NCBI GenBank assembly: GCA_020638995.1
Contig: JACKHM010000001.1
Span: 2,852,001-2,916,000, forward strand
DNA: 64,000 nt
Direction: 5' to 3'
From: Planctomycetaceae bacterium
GTDB lineage: Bacteria > Planctomycetota > Planctomycetia > Pirellulales > Pirellulaceae
The notes under the pieces are model-generated. The model worked only from the letters and a program-made list of their open reading frames with translations. It had not been told where the DNA came from and did no database searches. Below are positions 27,425-36,813 of this stretch, one piece after another. Within the stretch, counting starts at the first letter, position 1; each line of letters starts with the position of its first letter. A program made the position numbers and the translations under genes.

Positions 27425-28831
27425 TCAGTCGCTGCGTGACATCAGCCGCTTGGCGTAAGGACGCCCTTGGTCGTCTTTCCGATTAGCGTCAAGCTCGACC
27501 ATGATTCGGTTTCGCCGTTTGAGTTCCGACAACTGGCCTGGGTGGTCGTCTCGTCGAAGGACCGCGTCATCCGGAACTACGATGGATTGTTCCCTGCCTT
27601 CTCGCGTACGAATTGCCACAATCCGCGAACTGACGTCGACGCTAGACACCATCCCCATGACCCGACCGGCGGAAAACCGAGCGGGCACGGGGCGCCTCAT
27701 CGGACGGTCGTCACGCGGTGAAGTTTGCCCGCCGCGCCGGGCGCTGCCGCCGTCGCGATCAACTTCCAAGGCAACGGTGTATTGCTGCGTCACGGGCTTG
27801 CACCATCCCTCAGCGTCATTGCACGCGAAGTACTTTACAGTCATTTCGAATGATTCGGCGCCGTCTGCTGCGTCAATGTCGAGCAAGAATTCGCGAGGAT
27901 CTGCATCTGATTCGACCTCGACTTTCGGTGCTGCACCCGAAGATGGCGAAATCATCGTTCCCTCCGAAGCTTTGATCTCAAACGTCAGGGGAGCGGCCAA
28001 GTTGTTCCAGTGGACGTCGTATATCGGATCGAGATGAAAGCCCAAATACAGCTTGCCTTTGCCGTATTTCGTCACATCACTGTCCGCTTCGGCTCGAAGT
28101 TTTACGTAAAAAGGTTCCAACGAAATCGGCGCCGGCTGGATGACCAGTGCTTGCATCTGCCCCGGTATCCGCACGCGGGGTACGACACCGGTGTTCGCCA
28201 CTCGTCGTGGCTCGACTCTGTTCATGTTGAGTGCGGCAACGGTCGTTGGTGGATCGACGGCGCCGACAAGTTTCTCCAGGTCGCGCCGCAATTCCGACGG
28301 GTTGCTCCACGACCGACGAACCGCGACCCTGCCATCGGCATCAATGATGAACTCCGAGTTTGGAGCATCACCGAGGCCGTGCTTCAGATCGTTCTCCATG
28401 GTGTCGCAGATCCAGGGGATCTCCGAGCCAAGTGTGCGCTCGGCTTCCTTCACGTGCAGCAAACGCTCGTCCAAGGTAAACGGTGTCACGTAACCGTTTG
28501 TCTCAGGGTGCGCGAGCGCTTTATAGATGTAGAAGAATCTAACGCCCTTGGGCGCATAGTCGCGATAGATCGTCTCCAAACTGGGGACGTTACGAAGGAA
28601 CGGCGGTCACGTGAGACAGCCGAAGACGAGGACCGTGTAGCAACCCTTGAACTCTCCGAGTTGAATGGTTTGGCCCGTGGCGTCGTACGCCCGGAGGTTG
28701 GGCAATGGCTCGCCGATGGCGGGTGCATTGCGATCAAAGCCATGCATGACGCCTTCGCGAGTCACTTGGCCCAGCAAAGGACTCGTTGTAAATAGGCCAA
28801 TCCCGAGGACCGCGAACAACAATCGCTTCAT
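27425..28831 (-). CDS. Deiodinase-like/thioredoxin-fold protein, probable selenoprotein (CxxU)
   Basis: A 468-aa exported protein if the in-frame TGA at 28607-28609 is read as selenocysteine. Signal peptide 1-21; redoxin fold about 35-190; the redox site reads FG-C72-L-T-U75-PPF, which is where related redoxins have cysteine and where iodothyronine deiodinases have the GSCTU-PPF type motif. After the TGA the same frame continues for 393 codons with the rest of the fold (ETIYRDYAPKGVRFFYIYKA). A bacterial-type SECIS hairpin follows the TGA. Residues about 215-375 resemble a DsbD-N-like beta domain. ATG 28831 has GAGGTGA upstream. The alternative is a nonsense mutation; the hairpin argues against it. 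Confidence 0.75.
28571..28589 (-). promoter_or_regulatory. Predicted bacterial SECIS hairpin
   Basis: In the mRNA (minus strand), 18-36 nt after the UGA, the sequence CGUC-C-CCA-GUU-UGG-A-GACG forms a stem: CGUC pairs with GACG, CCA with UGG, one C/A mismatch between, and a GUU apical loop. Loop distance from the UGA (26-28 nt) and a G at the first loop position match the rules for SelB-binding bacterial SECIS elements. It directs selenocysteine insertion at 28607-28609 if functional. Confidence 0.65.
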
Positions 28832-28993
28832 ACCGCTCACCTCTTTGTTGAGTAATTTCGCTGTGGGTCTGCTCAAACGGTGCAACACGCAAACAGAGGA
28901 AAGGTTTCGGTAGGCGAATGGGAAAGATTTGGCATCACAACTAGAATACTCGATTACCCAAGTGACACGCGACGAAAATGTCAGGAATGTTTT

Positions 28994-30469
28994 GTGAACC
29001 AGCCGCCCTCTGCGATCCAGGTGAGTTGCCCGCAATGCCAGGCGACGCTGTCGTTTCCCCGGGCCGCGGCACACACCACAGTGACCTGTTCGAATTGTTT
29101 GGAGGACTTCGTCGCGACTCCCACGACGGAAACATCATCTAGCGCTGTAGGATCTAGCGGTGGTGACGATGACGCTCTTCGACGCCTACTGAACCCACAC
29201 TTTGATCGCTCGTCGGCGGACAGCGAGAAGATTCGTCTGGATGGTGATCTGGACAGCGATGAGTATCCCGTTAAGAAGAAGGTTCGCGTCCTAGAAAGTG
29301 GTTACGAGTTTAGTGTGACATGCATGGTTTGTGGAACTCGCCTGGACGTAAATGATGCGTTGATTGGTAAGAAAGTGAAATGCCCAGATTGTCACAGCGG
29401 AATTGAAGTGCGGACGCCTCCGCCTGACAGACGCCGCGCACCGGTTCATCCAACGGAGTCCGCTCGCGACGATGACGACTATGGTCTTTCCGCGGCGGCA
29501 AATCCTGCGGTGGCATCGTCTCCTTTCCACTCCATCGCCAACGATCTCATCGCGAATGCTGAAAAGGAAGTTGCAAAAGAGACGCCCATTGCGCCTCGTA
29601 AGCAGCAGATTCCTGCCTTGGATGCGCTGCAACGTGCCGAGGATTCTCAAAAAGCGACGGACGAACAGGAACGACCCAATTTGCCTGCCGCGCCATTTCG
29701 GACCGGTGTTCTGAAGTTCCTGATCGATCCTTTGACAATCGCACGACTACTCGTCCTTGGTTTAGTGTTCTTTGTGGAACTGGAGGCGATCCAAGCGTCG
29801 ATCACAACCGCCGAGGGTGGTCCTCAGGCTCAGTTTATGAGTGTCCTGTCAAGGATGTTCGCAATTACGCTTGGCGCGGTCTTTGTGACAAACCTAAGTG
29901 TGAGTTTGCTGGGGATCTTACAAGATACGGCGAACGGCAAGGACGCCATTGAGAGTTGGCCCGACGTGAACTTTCTCGATTGGCTGGGCGAGGCGTTATA
30001 TGTCTTCAGCGGATTGTTTATGGCCGTTTTTCCGGCGTGCGCGTTGGCAAAAGTTGTGAGCCTCGTGGGCGCTCCCGATGTCGTGTTCTGGGCCATTTCG
30101 ATTGGAGGCAGCTCGCTGGGGATTCTAATTCTGTTTCCATTCTTGCTTGTATCGATGCTCGAATCCGGTTCGCCAATCATGCCGGTATCCCAACCGATCC
30201 TTCGCAGTTTACGTTTGGCTCGCAGCAGTTGGGTGGCATTCACGATGCTGTCGGTCTTGGTGATAGGAGCGGGACTTTGTCTCGGCGCAGTTCGCGTTTT
30301 GTGGTCAGACTCTGCGATGATGAACTTGCTGGTCGCCGTACTGTGGATCGTCGTGGTTGCTCTCTATTTCCGCCTCCTTGGTCGACTGACTTGGTGCTGC
30401 GACGAGGCCGTATTGGCCGAAGATATTCGCCTTGAGCAAACCTCCGAAGCCGCCCACAAATCAGCCTAA
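28994..30469 (+). CDS. Two-zinc-ribbon membrane protein
   Basis: A 491-aa protein of unknown function. Two zinc-ribbon modules are seen: CPQCQATLSF...CSNC at about 10-32 and CMVCGTRLDV...CPDCHSG at about 110-140, separated by an acidic linker. Residues about 250-470 carry about five or six hydrophobic segments. The GTG at 28994 (AGGA eight bases upstream) gives M-NQPPSAIQVSCPQC as N terminus and is preferred to an ORF start at 28880. It is divergent from the selenoprotein gene, sharing a 162-bp promoter region. Confidence 0.7.
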   Translation: MNQPPSAIQVSCPQCQATLSFPRAAAHTTVTCSNCLEDFVATPTTETSSSAVGSSGGDDDALRRLLNPHFDRSSADSEKIRLDGDLDSDEYPVKKKVRVLESGYEFSVTCMVCGTRLDVNDALIGKKVKCPDCHSGIEVRTPPPDRRRAPVHPTESARDDDDYGLSAAANPAVASSPFHSIANDLIANAEKEVAKETPIAPRKQQIPALDALQRAEDSQKATDEQERPNLPAAPFRTGVLKFLIDPLTIARLLVLGLVFFVELEAIQASITTAEGGPQAQFMSVLSRMFAITLGAVFVTNLSVSLLGILQDTANGKDAIESWPDVNFLDWLGEALYVFSGLFMAVFPACALAKVVSLVGAPDVVFWAISIGGSSLGILILFPFLLVSMLESGSPIMPVSQPILRSLRLARSSWVAFTMLSVLVIGAGLCLGAVRVLWSDSAMMNLLVAVLWIVVVALYFRLLGRLTWCCDEAVLAEDIRLEQTSEAAHKSA

Positions 30470-30566
30470 CAAGCGAGCCTCGTCGAAGAACTTTACGTTC
30501 ACAAGGGGCTTGACGCAAACTCCTTTGATTAGGGGACTTGCGAGCATAGGGAATTGCGTCATCCGG

Positions 30567-30595
30567 TTGTTGGTCACCGGTAAAACTGGTATATT
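30567..30595 (+). promoter_or_regulatory. Candidate sigma-70-type promoter for gyrA
   Basis: TTGTTG (30567-30572), 17 bp, then TATATT (30590-30595) with an extended -10 TG one base upstream. It would give an untranslated leader of about 97 nt before the gyrA TTG. Found by eye, not scored. Confidence 0.35.
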
Positions 30596-30698
30596 ACGCG
30601 GCTTAGTTTTCTTGCTAGATCCCGCTCTTGGGAGCGCTCTTCGTTTCGCTCCTGGCGACGAGATTTTCACAAGGTGATATCGACCGAAAGGATTCCCG

Positions 30699-33467
30699 TT
30701 GTCGACCGATTCCCGCGACCCTAACGACCCGGAAAACAACCCTCTTCCTCACGAAAACCCCGGCACGCGGCTTGTCGATCTGCCGATCGAAGACGAGTTG
30801 AAGCAGAGCTATCTGACCTACGCAATGAGCGTGATCGTTAGCCGAGCGCTGCCGGACGTCCGCGATGGTCTGAAGCCTTCGCAGCGCCGGATTCTTGTCG
30901 CGATGAACGACTTGAATTTGGGTCCTGCTTCGGCGCGAGTTAAGTGTGCCAAGATTTCGGGTGACACCAGCGGTAACTATCATCCGCATGGCGAAAGCGT
31001 GATCTACCCGACGCTGGTTCGTATGGCCCAAGAGTGGAACATGCGGCACACTTTGATCGACAAACAGGGGAACTTCGGTTCGATTGCGGGTCTGCCTCCG
31101 GCGGCGATGCGGTATACGGAAGCTCGGCTATCGTCCGTGGCAGCGATGATGCTGGATGATCTCAAGCTTGACACGGTGGAGTACGTTCCGACCTATGACG
31201 AGCGGAATACTGAGCCTAGCGTCTTGCCGTCAAAGTTCCCCAACTTGTTGGTTAACGGTGCCCAAGGTATCGCTGTGGGTATGGCCACGTCCATTCCGCC
31301 GCATAACTTGCGGGAGATCTGTGACGCGGCAACATTGTTGATTGACAACCCAGATGCCACGGTCGATGAGTTGATGGAGTTGGTCCAAGGTCCAGATTTC
31401 CCGACCGGCGGAATAGTCTGTGGGCGCAGCGGAATTCGACGCGGCTTCATGACGGGTAGATCGACGATTATCGTTCGCGGTCGCGCCGTAATCGAAGAGC
31501 AGGCTCGCGGCCGTAGTCGCATTGTCATAAGCGAAATTCCGTATCAGAAGACTCGCGACGCGGTTGTCGAAAAGATTGCGGAGTTGGTTAACGACGATCG
31601 AATCAAAGGCATCTCAGGAATTCGCGACGAGAGCGATCTGAAAGAGCCGGTACGTTTGATCGTTGAGCTGAAGCGTGATGCCGATCCGGAAGTCGTGCTA
31701 AATCAACTCTACCAGTATTCGCAAATCCAAGACACGTTCTCGCTGAACTATCTTGCGCTTGTCGACGGCAAGCCGCGGACGTTGACTCTGAAGGAGATGA
31801 TCCAGGAATTCATCCGGCACCGCGTGATCGTGATTCGCCGTCGGACGCAGTTTCTGCTCGCGAAAGCTCGGCGTCGAAAGCACACGGTCGAAGGATTGTT
31901 GCTGGCGCTGGCTAACATCGACGAAATCATTCGCGTGATTCGTGCTTCCGCGACGCAGGCCGAAGCCAAGGTTGGCTTGATGGGCGTCGAGTGTCCGGCA
32001 GCGATGATGGAGCGAGCGCTGGGAGAGGAAGGCTACTCGCATTTTCAAGCAGAACGCGGCGCAGCGGACACTTATCGGCTGACGGCGGTCCAGGCAGATG
32101 CGATCTTGCGAATGACACTTGGCCAGTTGGTGAACCTCGAACAAGAGAAGTTGGGGGACGAACACCGTAAGTTGCTCGAAGAAATCAAAGAGTACCTGCG
32201 AATTCTTTCCGACGACCAGAATATTTTGGATATTGTTAAGGACGATTTGGCGGAAATACGTCGGCGGTTCGGTGAAGATCGACGCACGGAAATATCGGGC
32301 GAAGAGTTAGGCGATGTTGATCTGGAGGATCTGATTGCCGAAGAGACGATGGTCGTATCGATCAGCCATGAAGGTTACATAAAGCGCACGCCGGCCAGCA
32401 CTTATCGGGCGCAACGTCGCGGCGGTAAAGGGCTCAAGGGTGCCAAGACGGATGAGGAAGATCCGATCGAACATTTGTTCGTTGCGAGTACTCACGCGTA
32501 TTTGCTCTTCTTTACGAACCAGGGACGCGTCTACTGGCAAAAGGTGTATGGCTTGCCGCAGTTGTCGCGAGAAGCGAAGGGGCGTGCGATTGTCAATCTG
32601 CTCAGCTTGGCCGAAGGCGAGAAAATCACGGATTGTCGCGCCGTCCGAGACTTTGATCTGCCCGATCACTACCTAATGATGGCAACCCGAAAAGGACTTG
32701 TAAAAAAGACGCCACTTGAAGCTTACAGTCGACCGCGGCAGGGCGGAATTATCGCTATCAAGTTGCGTGAAGACGATGAGTTGGTGGACGTCGTCGTGAC
32801 GAAAGCTGGGGACGAAGTTGTTCTCGCGACGGCCAACGGAATGGCGATCCGCTTTAGTGAATCGGATGCCCGTCCGATGGGACGGAACACTTCGGGTGTA
32901 AAGGGAATCCGGCTTAGCAAGGGTGACGAACTCGTCGGTATGGTCGTGGCTGACCCTGATTCCACGCTGTTAACCGCGTGTGAAAATGGCTATGGAAAGC
33001 GAACGAACTTCGGGCCTCACATGGCCGTGGAAGACGAAGAGAGCGAGAGTACCGAGGAAGCCGAGGAGACGAGTTCTGACGATGATGATGAGGTAAGTTC
33101 CGGCTCGCGATATCGAACTCAGCGTCGTGGAGGCAAGGGAGTTCGAGATATCAAGACAACGAAACGCAACGGTAAAGTGATCGGCATCGCACGCGTGACC
33201 GACGACGACGAATTGATGATGATGACGGCTCGTGGAAAGATCCAACGGATGGCAGCTCGGGAGATTAGTGTCATTGGTCGCAATACACAGGGTGTGCGGA
33301 TCATGAGCCTGGACGATGACAAACTCGCTGCGATCGTTCGCGTTCCTCGCGATGAAGACGAGGAGGAAGAGGCGTCGGAAGGCAAAGATGTGAAGTCGAC
33401 GGACTCGACGCCGATGCCTTTGGAAACGGACGAAGAAGCTTCGGCGAGCGATGAACAAGGAAGTTAG
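30699..33467 (+). CDS. gyrA: DNA gyrase subunit A
   Basis: A 922-aa gyrase A subunit, the DNA-cleaving half of the A2B2 enzyme that introduces negative supercoils. Catalytic tyrosine is Y139 in AAMRYTEARLSS; the quinolone-determining segment is HPHGESVIYPTLVRMAQ (S100; the E. coli Asp87 position is Pro104). The C-terminal beta-pinwheel carries a GyrA-box QRRGGKG twice (near 32413 and 33121). A strongly acidic insert (33030-33105) precedes the second box, and the tail is also acidic. It starts with TTG behind a GAAAGGA ribosome site. It heads a run with gmd, rmd-like and ugd genes. Confidence 0.97.
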   Translation: MSTDSRDPNDPENNPLPHENPGTRLVDLPIEDELKQSYLTYAMSVIVSRALPDVRDGLKPSQRRILVAMNDLNLGPASARVKCAKISGDTSGNYHPHGESVIYPTLVRMAQEWNMRHTLIDKQGNFGSIAGLPPAAMRYTEARLSSVAAMMLDDLKLDTVEYVPTYDERNTEPSVLPSKFPNLLVNGAQGIAVGMATSIPPHNLREICDAATLLIDNPDATVDELMELVQGPDFPTGGIVCGRSGIRRGFMTGRSTIIVRGRAVIEEQARGRSRIVISEIPYQKTRDAVVEKIAELVNDDRIKGISGIRDESDLKEPVRLIVELKRDADPEVVLNQLYQYSQIQDTFSLNYLALVDGKPRTLTLKEMIQEFIRHRVIVIRRRTQFLLAKARRRKHTVEGLLLALANIDEIIRVIRASATQAEAKVGLMGVECPAAMMERALGEEGYSHFQAERGAADTYRLTAVQADAILRMTLGQLVNLEQEKLGDEHRKLLEEIKEYLRILSDDQNILDIVKDDLAEIRRRFGEDRRTEISGEELGDVDLEDLIAEETMVVSISHEGYIKRTPASTYRAQRRGGKGLKGAKTDEEDPIEHLFVASTHAYLLFFTNQGRVYWQKVYGLPQLSREAKGRAIVNLLSLAEGEKITDCRAVRDFDLPDHYLMMATRKGLVKKTPLEAYSRPRQGGIIAIKLREDDELVDVVVTKAGDEVVLATANGMAIRFSESDARPMGRNTSGVKGIRLSKGDELVGMVVADPDSTLLTACENGYGKRTNFGPHMAVEDEESESTEEAEETSSDDDDEVSSGSRYRTQRRGGKGVRDIKTTKRNGKVIGIARVTDDDELMMMTARGKIQRMAAREISVIGRNTQGVRIMSLDDDKLAAIVRVPRDEDEEEEASEGKDVKSTDSTPMPLETDEEASASDEQGS

Positions 33468-33517
33468 TAGCTCTTTCTGACCCTCATCAGCCACTGCCCT
33501 CTGCATCAAGTTAATCG

Positions 33518-34495
33518 ATGACTAAAAACCGCCGAGCATTGATCACCGGCATTACTGGGCAAGACGGGGCTTATTTGGCTCGGTTCCTGTTAGATCGCGG
33601 ATACGAAGTTCACGGAATCGTGCGCCGCTCCAGCACGGAAACCTTCGAACGTATCAGCCTGATTCGCGATCAAGTGTATCTGCATCAGGCTGATTTGCTG
33701 GACCAACTGTCGTTGGTGCGAGTGGTCGAGAAATCACAGCCCCACGAAGTCTACAATCTTGCGGCACAGAGTTTCGTGCCGACAAGTTTCGATCAACCGC
33801 TGCTGACTGGCGAGTTCACGGCATTGGGCGTCACTCGCGTGTTGGAAGCCATTCGTCTTGTAGATCCGTCAATCCGATTCTATCAAGCGAGCAGCAGCGA
33901 GATGTTCGGGAAGGTGCAAGAAGAACCACAGACCGAGCGGACTCCATTGTGGCCGCGCAGTCCCTATGGCGTTGCCAAAGTCTACGGCCACTGGATCACG
34001 GTCAATTATCGCGAGAGCTACGACCTGTTCGCTTGTAGCGGCATTCTCTTTAATCACGAATCTCCGCTTCGTGGAAAAGAGTTTGTGACGCGAAAAATCT
34101 CGGACGGTGTCGCGCGAATCAAACTGGGGCTGCAGAAAAAACTCAAGCTCGGCAACCTTGACGCCCAGCGAGATTGGGGGTTTGCGGGAGATTACGTGCG
34201 AGCCATGTGGCTGATGTTACAACAGGATGCACCGGACGATTTTGTGATTGCTACCGGCATGAAACACTCGGTACGAGATTTTTGTGAAGTTGCGTTTGGG
34301 CATGTTGGACTTACCTGGCAAGATCACGTCGAGACGGATGCGTCCTTGCTTCGGCCCGCGGATGTGAACACGCTTTGTGGTGATCCGAGCAAGGCGCAGC
34401 AACAGCTCGGCTGGGAGCCAGAAGTATCGTTCGCGGAACTTGTACGAATGATGGTCGACGCAGATCTTGAACGAGCGGCAAAGGAAGCGTCGTGA
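33518..34495 (+). CDS. gmd: GDP-mannose 4,6-dehydratase
   Basis: A 325-aa short-chain dehydrogenase of the Gmd family, converting GDP-mannose to GDP-4-keto-6-deoxymannose. NADP-binding ITGITGQDGAYLARFLL at the N terminus; catalytic SSSEMFG and the Y-xxx-K motif in SPYGVAKVYGHW; family stretch LFNHESPLRGKEFVTRKI and GNLDAQRDWG. It overlaps the next reductase gene by four bases, so the pair are translationally coupled and likely produce GDP-rhamnose or a related 6-deoxyhexose for surface polysaccharide. Confidence 0.96.
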   Translation: MTKNRRALITGITGQDGAYLARFLLDRGYEVHGIVRRSSTETFERISLIRDQVYLHQADLLDQLSLVRVVEKSQPHEVYNLAAQSFVPTSFDQPLLTGEFTALGVTRVLEAIRLVDPSIRFYQASSSEMFGKVQEEPQTERTPLWPRSPYGVAKVYGHWITVNYRESYDLFACSGILFNHESPLRGKEFVTRKISDGVARIKLGLQKKLKLGNLDAQRDWGFAGDYVRAMWLMLQQDAPDDFVIATGMKHSVRDFCEVAFGHVGLTWQDHVETDASLLRPADVNTLCGDPSKAQQQLGWEPEVSFAELVRMMVDADLERAAKEAS

Positions 34496-35457
34496 GAGCC
34501 TTCATCACGGGCGTGACGGGGTTCGCTGGCTCGCATCTTGCCGAGATTTTGCTGGCCAGCGGTGACGAAGTACTGGGTAGTTCGCATTTCGGAAAATGGG
34601 GGTTTGGTGTCCCAGCAGCGGTGCGACAAGCTGTGAAGTTGCTTTCGTGGGATCTCTCCGAGGGAGCTGACGATACCGTATGCCGGACCGTCCGAGAATT
34701 TCAACCGGACGCCATCTATCACCTGGCGGCGATTAGTATCCCGTCAGCATGTGGCGGCGACGAACCAACGCCCGAAGCCTTAGCCATCAATGTCCAGGGC
34801 ACAGAGGGAGTGATAGAACTATGTCGGACGCTTGGATATCGCCCACGAGTGTTGCTGGTCAGTAGCTGCTACGTCTATGCGCCGGTGTCCCCTGCTTCCC
34901 CGTTTGTCACCGAGAACTCGAGGGTCGATCCACAACGAGCTTATGGCAAAACCAAGTTGATGTCGGAAGTGCTTTTTCAACGAGCGATCTACGACGGACA
35001 TTTGGACGGCATGGTCGCCAGGTCGTTTCAGCACGCTGGCCGCCGGCAATCGCCACGGATGATTTTGCCTGAGTGGATCCGGCAATTCACGATGTCAGCC
35101 GATGAGCCGATTCGAGTTGTTTGCCTCGATACGCACCTCGATCTGACGGATGTTCGTGATATTTGTCAGGCGTACCGTCGGCTGGTGGTGGACGGGAAAG
35201 CGGGAACTGTATACAACGTCGGCAGCGGCGTAGACCGCAGGAGCGGCGATCTGCTGGAGATCATCCAGCAAGTCGCTAGCACGCGTCGCGAGGTGATCGA
35301 GATGGAGCCGGGATTTCGTCAGCATCCGATTGCCGACATTTCCCGGCTCGTCGAACATACAGGATGGAAATCGCTAGTACCGCTCGAGCAAACAGTTAGA
35401 GATACCTTTGAGTACTGGCGCGCTCGGCTAAGTTACGAACAAGGAATGGATTCATGA
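34492..35457 (+). CDS. NAD-dependent epimerase/reductase, Rmd-like
   Basis: A 321-aa extended SDR enzyme. N-terminal dinucleotide site ITGVTGFAGSHLAE; catalytic Ser in LLVSSCYVY and YxxxK in YGKTK. Position directly after gmd with a GTGA overlap suggests it reduces the 4-keto-6-deoxy product (GDP-rhamnose or GDP-6-deoxytalose formation); fucose synthase or another epimerase would be an alternative. Starts with GTG. The following ugd gene also overlaps it by four bases. Confidence 0.8.
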   Translation: MRAFITGVTGFAGSHLAEILLASGDEVLGSSHFGKWGFGVPAAVRQAVKLLSWDLSEGADDTVCRTVREFQPDAIYHLAAISIPSACGGDEPTPEALAINVQGTEGVIELCRTLGYRPRVLLVSSCYVYAPVSPASPFVTENSRVDPQRAYGKTKLMSEVLFQRAIYDGHLDGMVARSFQHAGRRQSPRMILPEWIRQFTMSADEPIRVVCLDTHLDLTDVRDICQAYRRLVVDGKAGTVYNVGSGVDRRSGDLLEIIQQVASTRREVIEMEPGFRQHPIADISRLVEHTGWKSLVPLEQTVRDTFEYWRARLSYEQGMDS

Positions 35458-36770
35458 AAATTGCTGTAGTTGGAACCGGATATGTTGGCCTCGTTTCAGG
35501 AACTTGCTTTGCAGACAGCGGCAACAACGTCACTTGCATCGACATCAACGAAGCCAAGATCGAACAGCTGAATCAAGGCAAAGTTCCAATTTATGAACCC
35601 GGTCTATCTGAACTTGTCGTCCGGAATGCGGCAGCCGGACGCTTGCACTTTACAACCGATCTGGCATCGGCCATTGCGTCGGCAGAACTCGTTTATCTGG
35701 CAGTTGGTACACCGCAATCGGACGACGGATCGGCAGACCTGTCTGCACTGTGGGCGGTTGTCGATTCGATTGCTCCTCATCTCAAGGAAGACGCCATTGT
35801 CGTCACGAAGAGCACCGTGCCCGTTGGTACGAACGCTGGCATTTATGCAAGGCTAAAGGAAGCTACGGGGCGAGAGTGCGACGTGGCGAGCAACCCTGAG
35901 TTCCTCAAGGAAGGTGCGGCCATCAAGGATTTCACGTTCCCAGATCGTGTCGTCGTGGGCGTGCGGAGACCGGAAGTCGCAGAGACTCTTCACGAACTGT
36001 ATGCTCCGTTTCTGCGCACGGAACGTCCGTTCCTGGTGATGTCGCCTGAAAGCGCCGAACTGACGAAGTACGTCGCCAACGCGCTGCTCTCGACAAAGAT
36101 CAGTTTCATCAACGAGATGGCGAACATCTGCGAGTTGATGGGCGGAGACATCAACGATGTTCGTCGTGGTATCGGTCACGACCAGCGAATTGGATTTCAG
36201 TTCTTGTTTCCGGGAGTCGGGTATGGTGGAAGCTGCTTTCCCAAGGACGTACGCGCGTTGGCGAGCATGGCCAAAAGCGTGGGCGTCGAGCCGCGAATTA
36301 TGAACTCGGTGGACGAGGTCAATGACAATCAAAAGCATGTGCTCATTAAGAAGGTTGAAGCCCAGTTCGACGGGAAACTAGCGGGCAAGACGATCGCCAT
36401 CTGGGGTCTCGCATTTAAGCCCCGAACGGATGACATTCGTGAAGCCCCGGCTCTGGTAATGATCGACCGACTGCTCGAACTGGGAGCAACACTTCAAGTC
36501 CACGACCCGGAAGCGATGAAGAATGTTCAAGCGATCTACGGAAGCAAGCTCAAGTATGCGAATCAGCCGATGGATGCGTTGGAGAACGCAGATGCACTGG
36601 CTATTAACACGGAATGGAGCGAATTCCGAAATCCAAACTTCGACGAGATGAAACGCCGCATGAATGCTGCGGTGATCTTCGACGGACGGAATCTTTACGA
36701 TCCCGAACAGATTAAAGAGCACGGATTCGCGTACCACTCAATCGGACGCAGTTCCGTCACGCCAGATTAG
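35454..36770 (+). CDS. ugd: UDP-glucose 6-dehydrogenase
   Basis: A 438-aa enzyme that oxidises UDP-glucose twice to UDP-glucuronate, a precursor of acidic polysaccharides. Hallmarks: MKIAVVGTGYVGLVSGTCFA at the N terminus; SNPEFLKEGAAIKDF; catalytic cysteine C261 in GGSCFPKD; and GLAFKPRTDDIREAPA in the C-terminal UDP-binding domain. Its ATG overlaps the stop of the preceding gene (ATGA). GDP-mannose-derived and UDP-glucuronate precursors together fit synthesis of an extracellular polysaccharide or LPS. Confidence 0.96.
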   Translation: MKIAVVGTGYVGLVSGTCFADSGNNVTCIDINEAKIEQLNQGKVPIYEPGLSELVVRNAAAGRLHFTTDLASAIASAELVYLAVGTPQSDDGSADLSALWAVVDSIAPHLKEDAIVVTKSTVPVGTNAGIYARLKEATGRECDVASNPEFLKEGAAIKDFTFPDRVVVGVRRPEVAETLHELYAPFLRTERPFLVMSPESAELTKYVANALLSTKISFINEMANICELMGGDINDVRRGIGHDQRIGFQFLFPGVGYGGSCFPKDVRALASMAKSVGVEPRIMNSVDEVNDNQKHVLIKKVEAQFDGKLAGKTIAIWGLAFKPRTDDIREAPALVMIDRLLELGATLQVHDPEAMKNVQAIYGSKLKYANQPMDALENADALAINTEWSEFRNPNFDEMKRRMNAAVIFDGRNLYDPEQIKEHGFAYHSIGRSSVTPD

Positions 36771-36813
36771 CAAGTCGGTGTTCGCCAAGAGTCTCCGAAA
36801 GCAACGCTGATCA

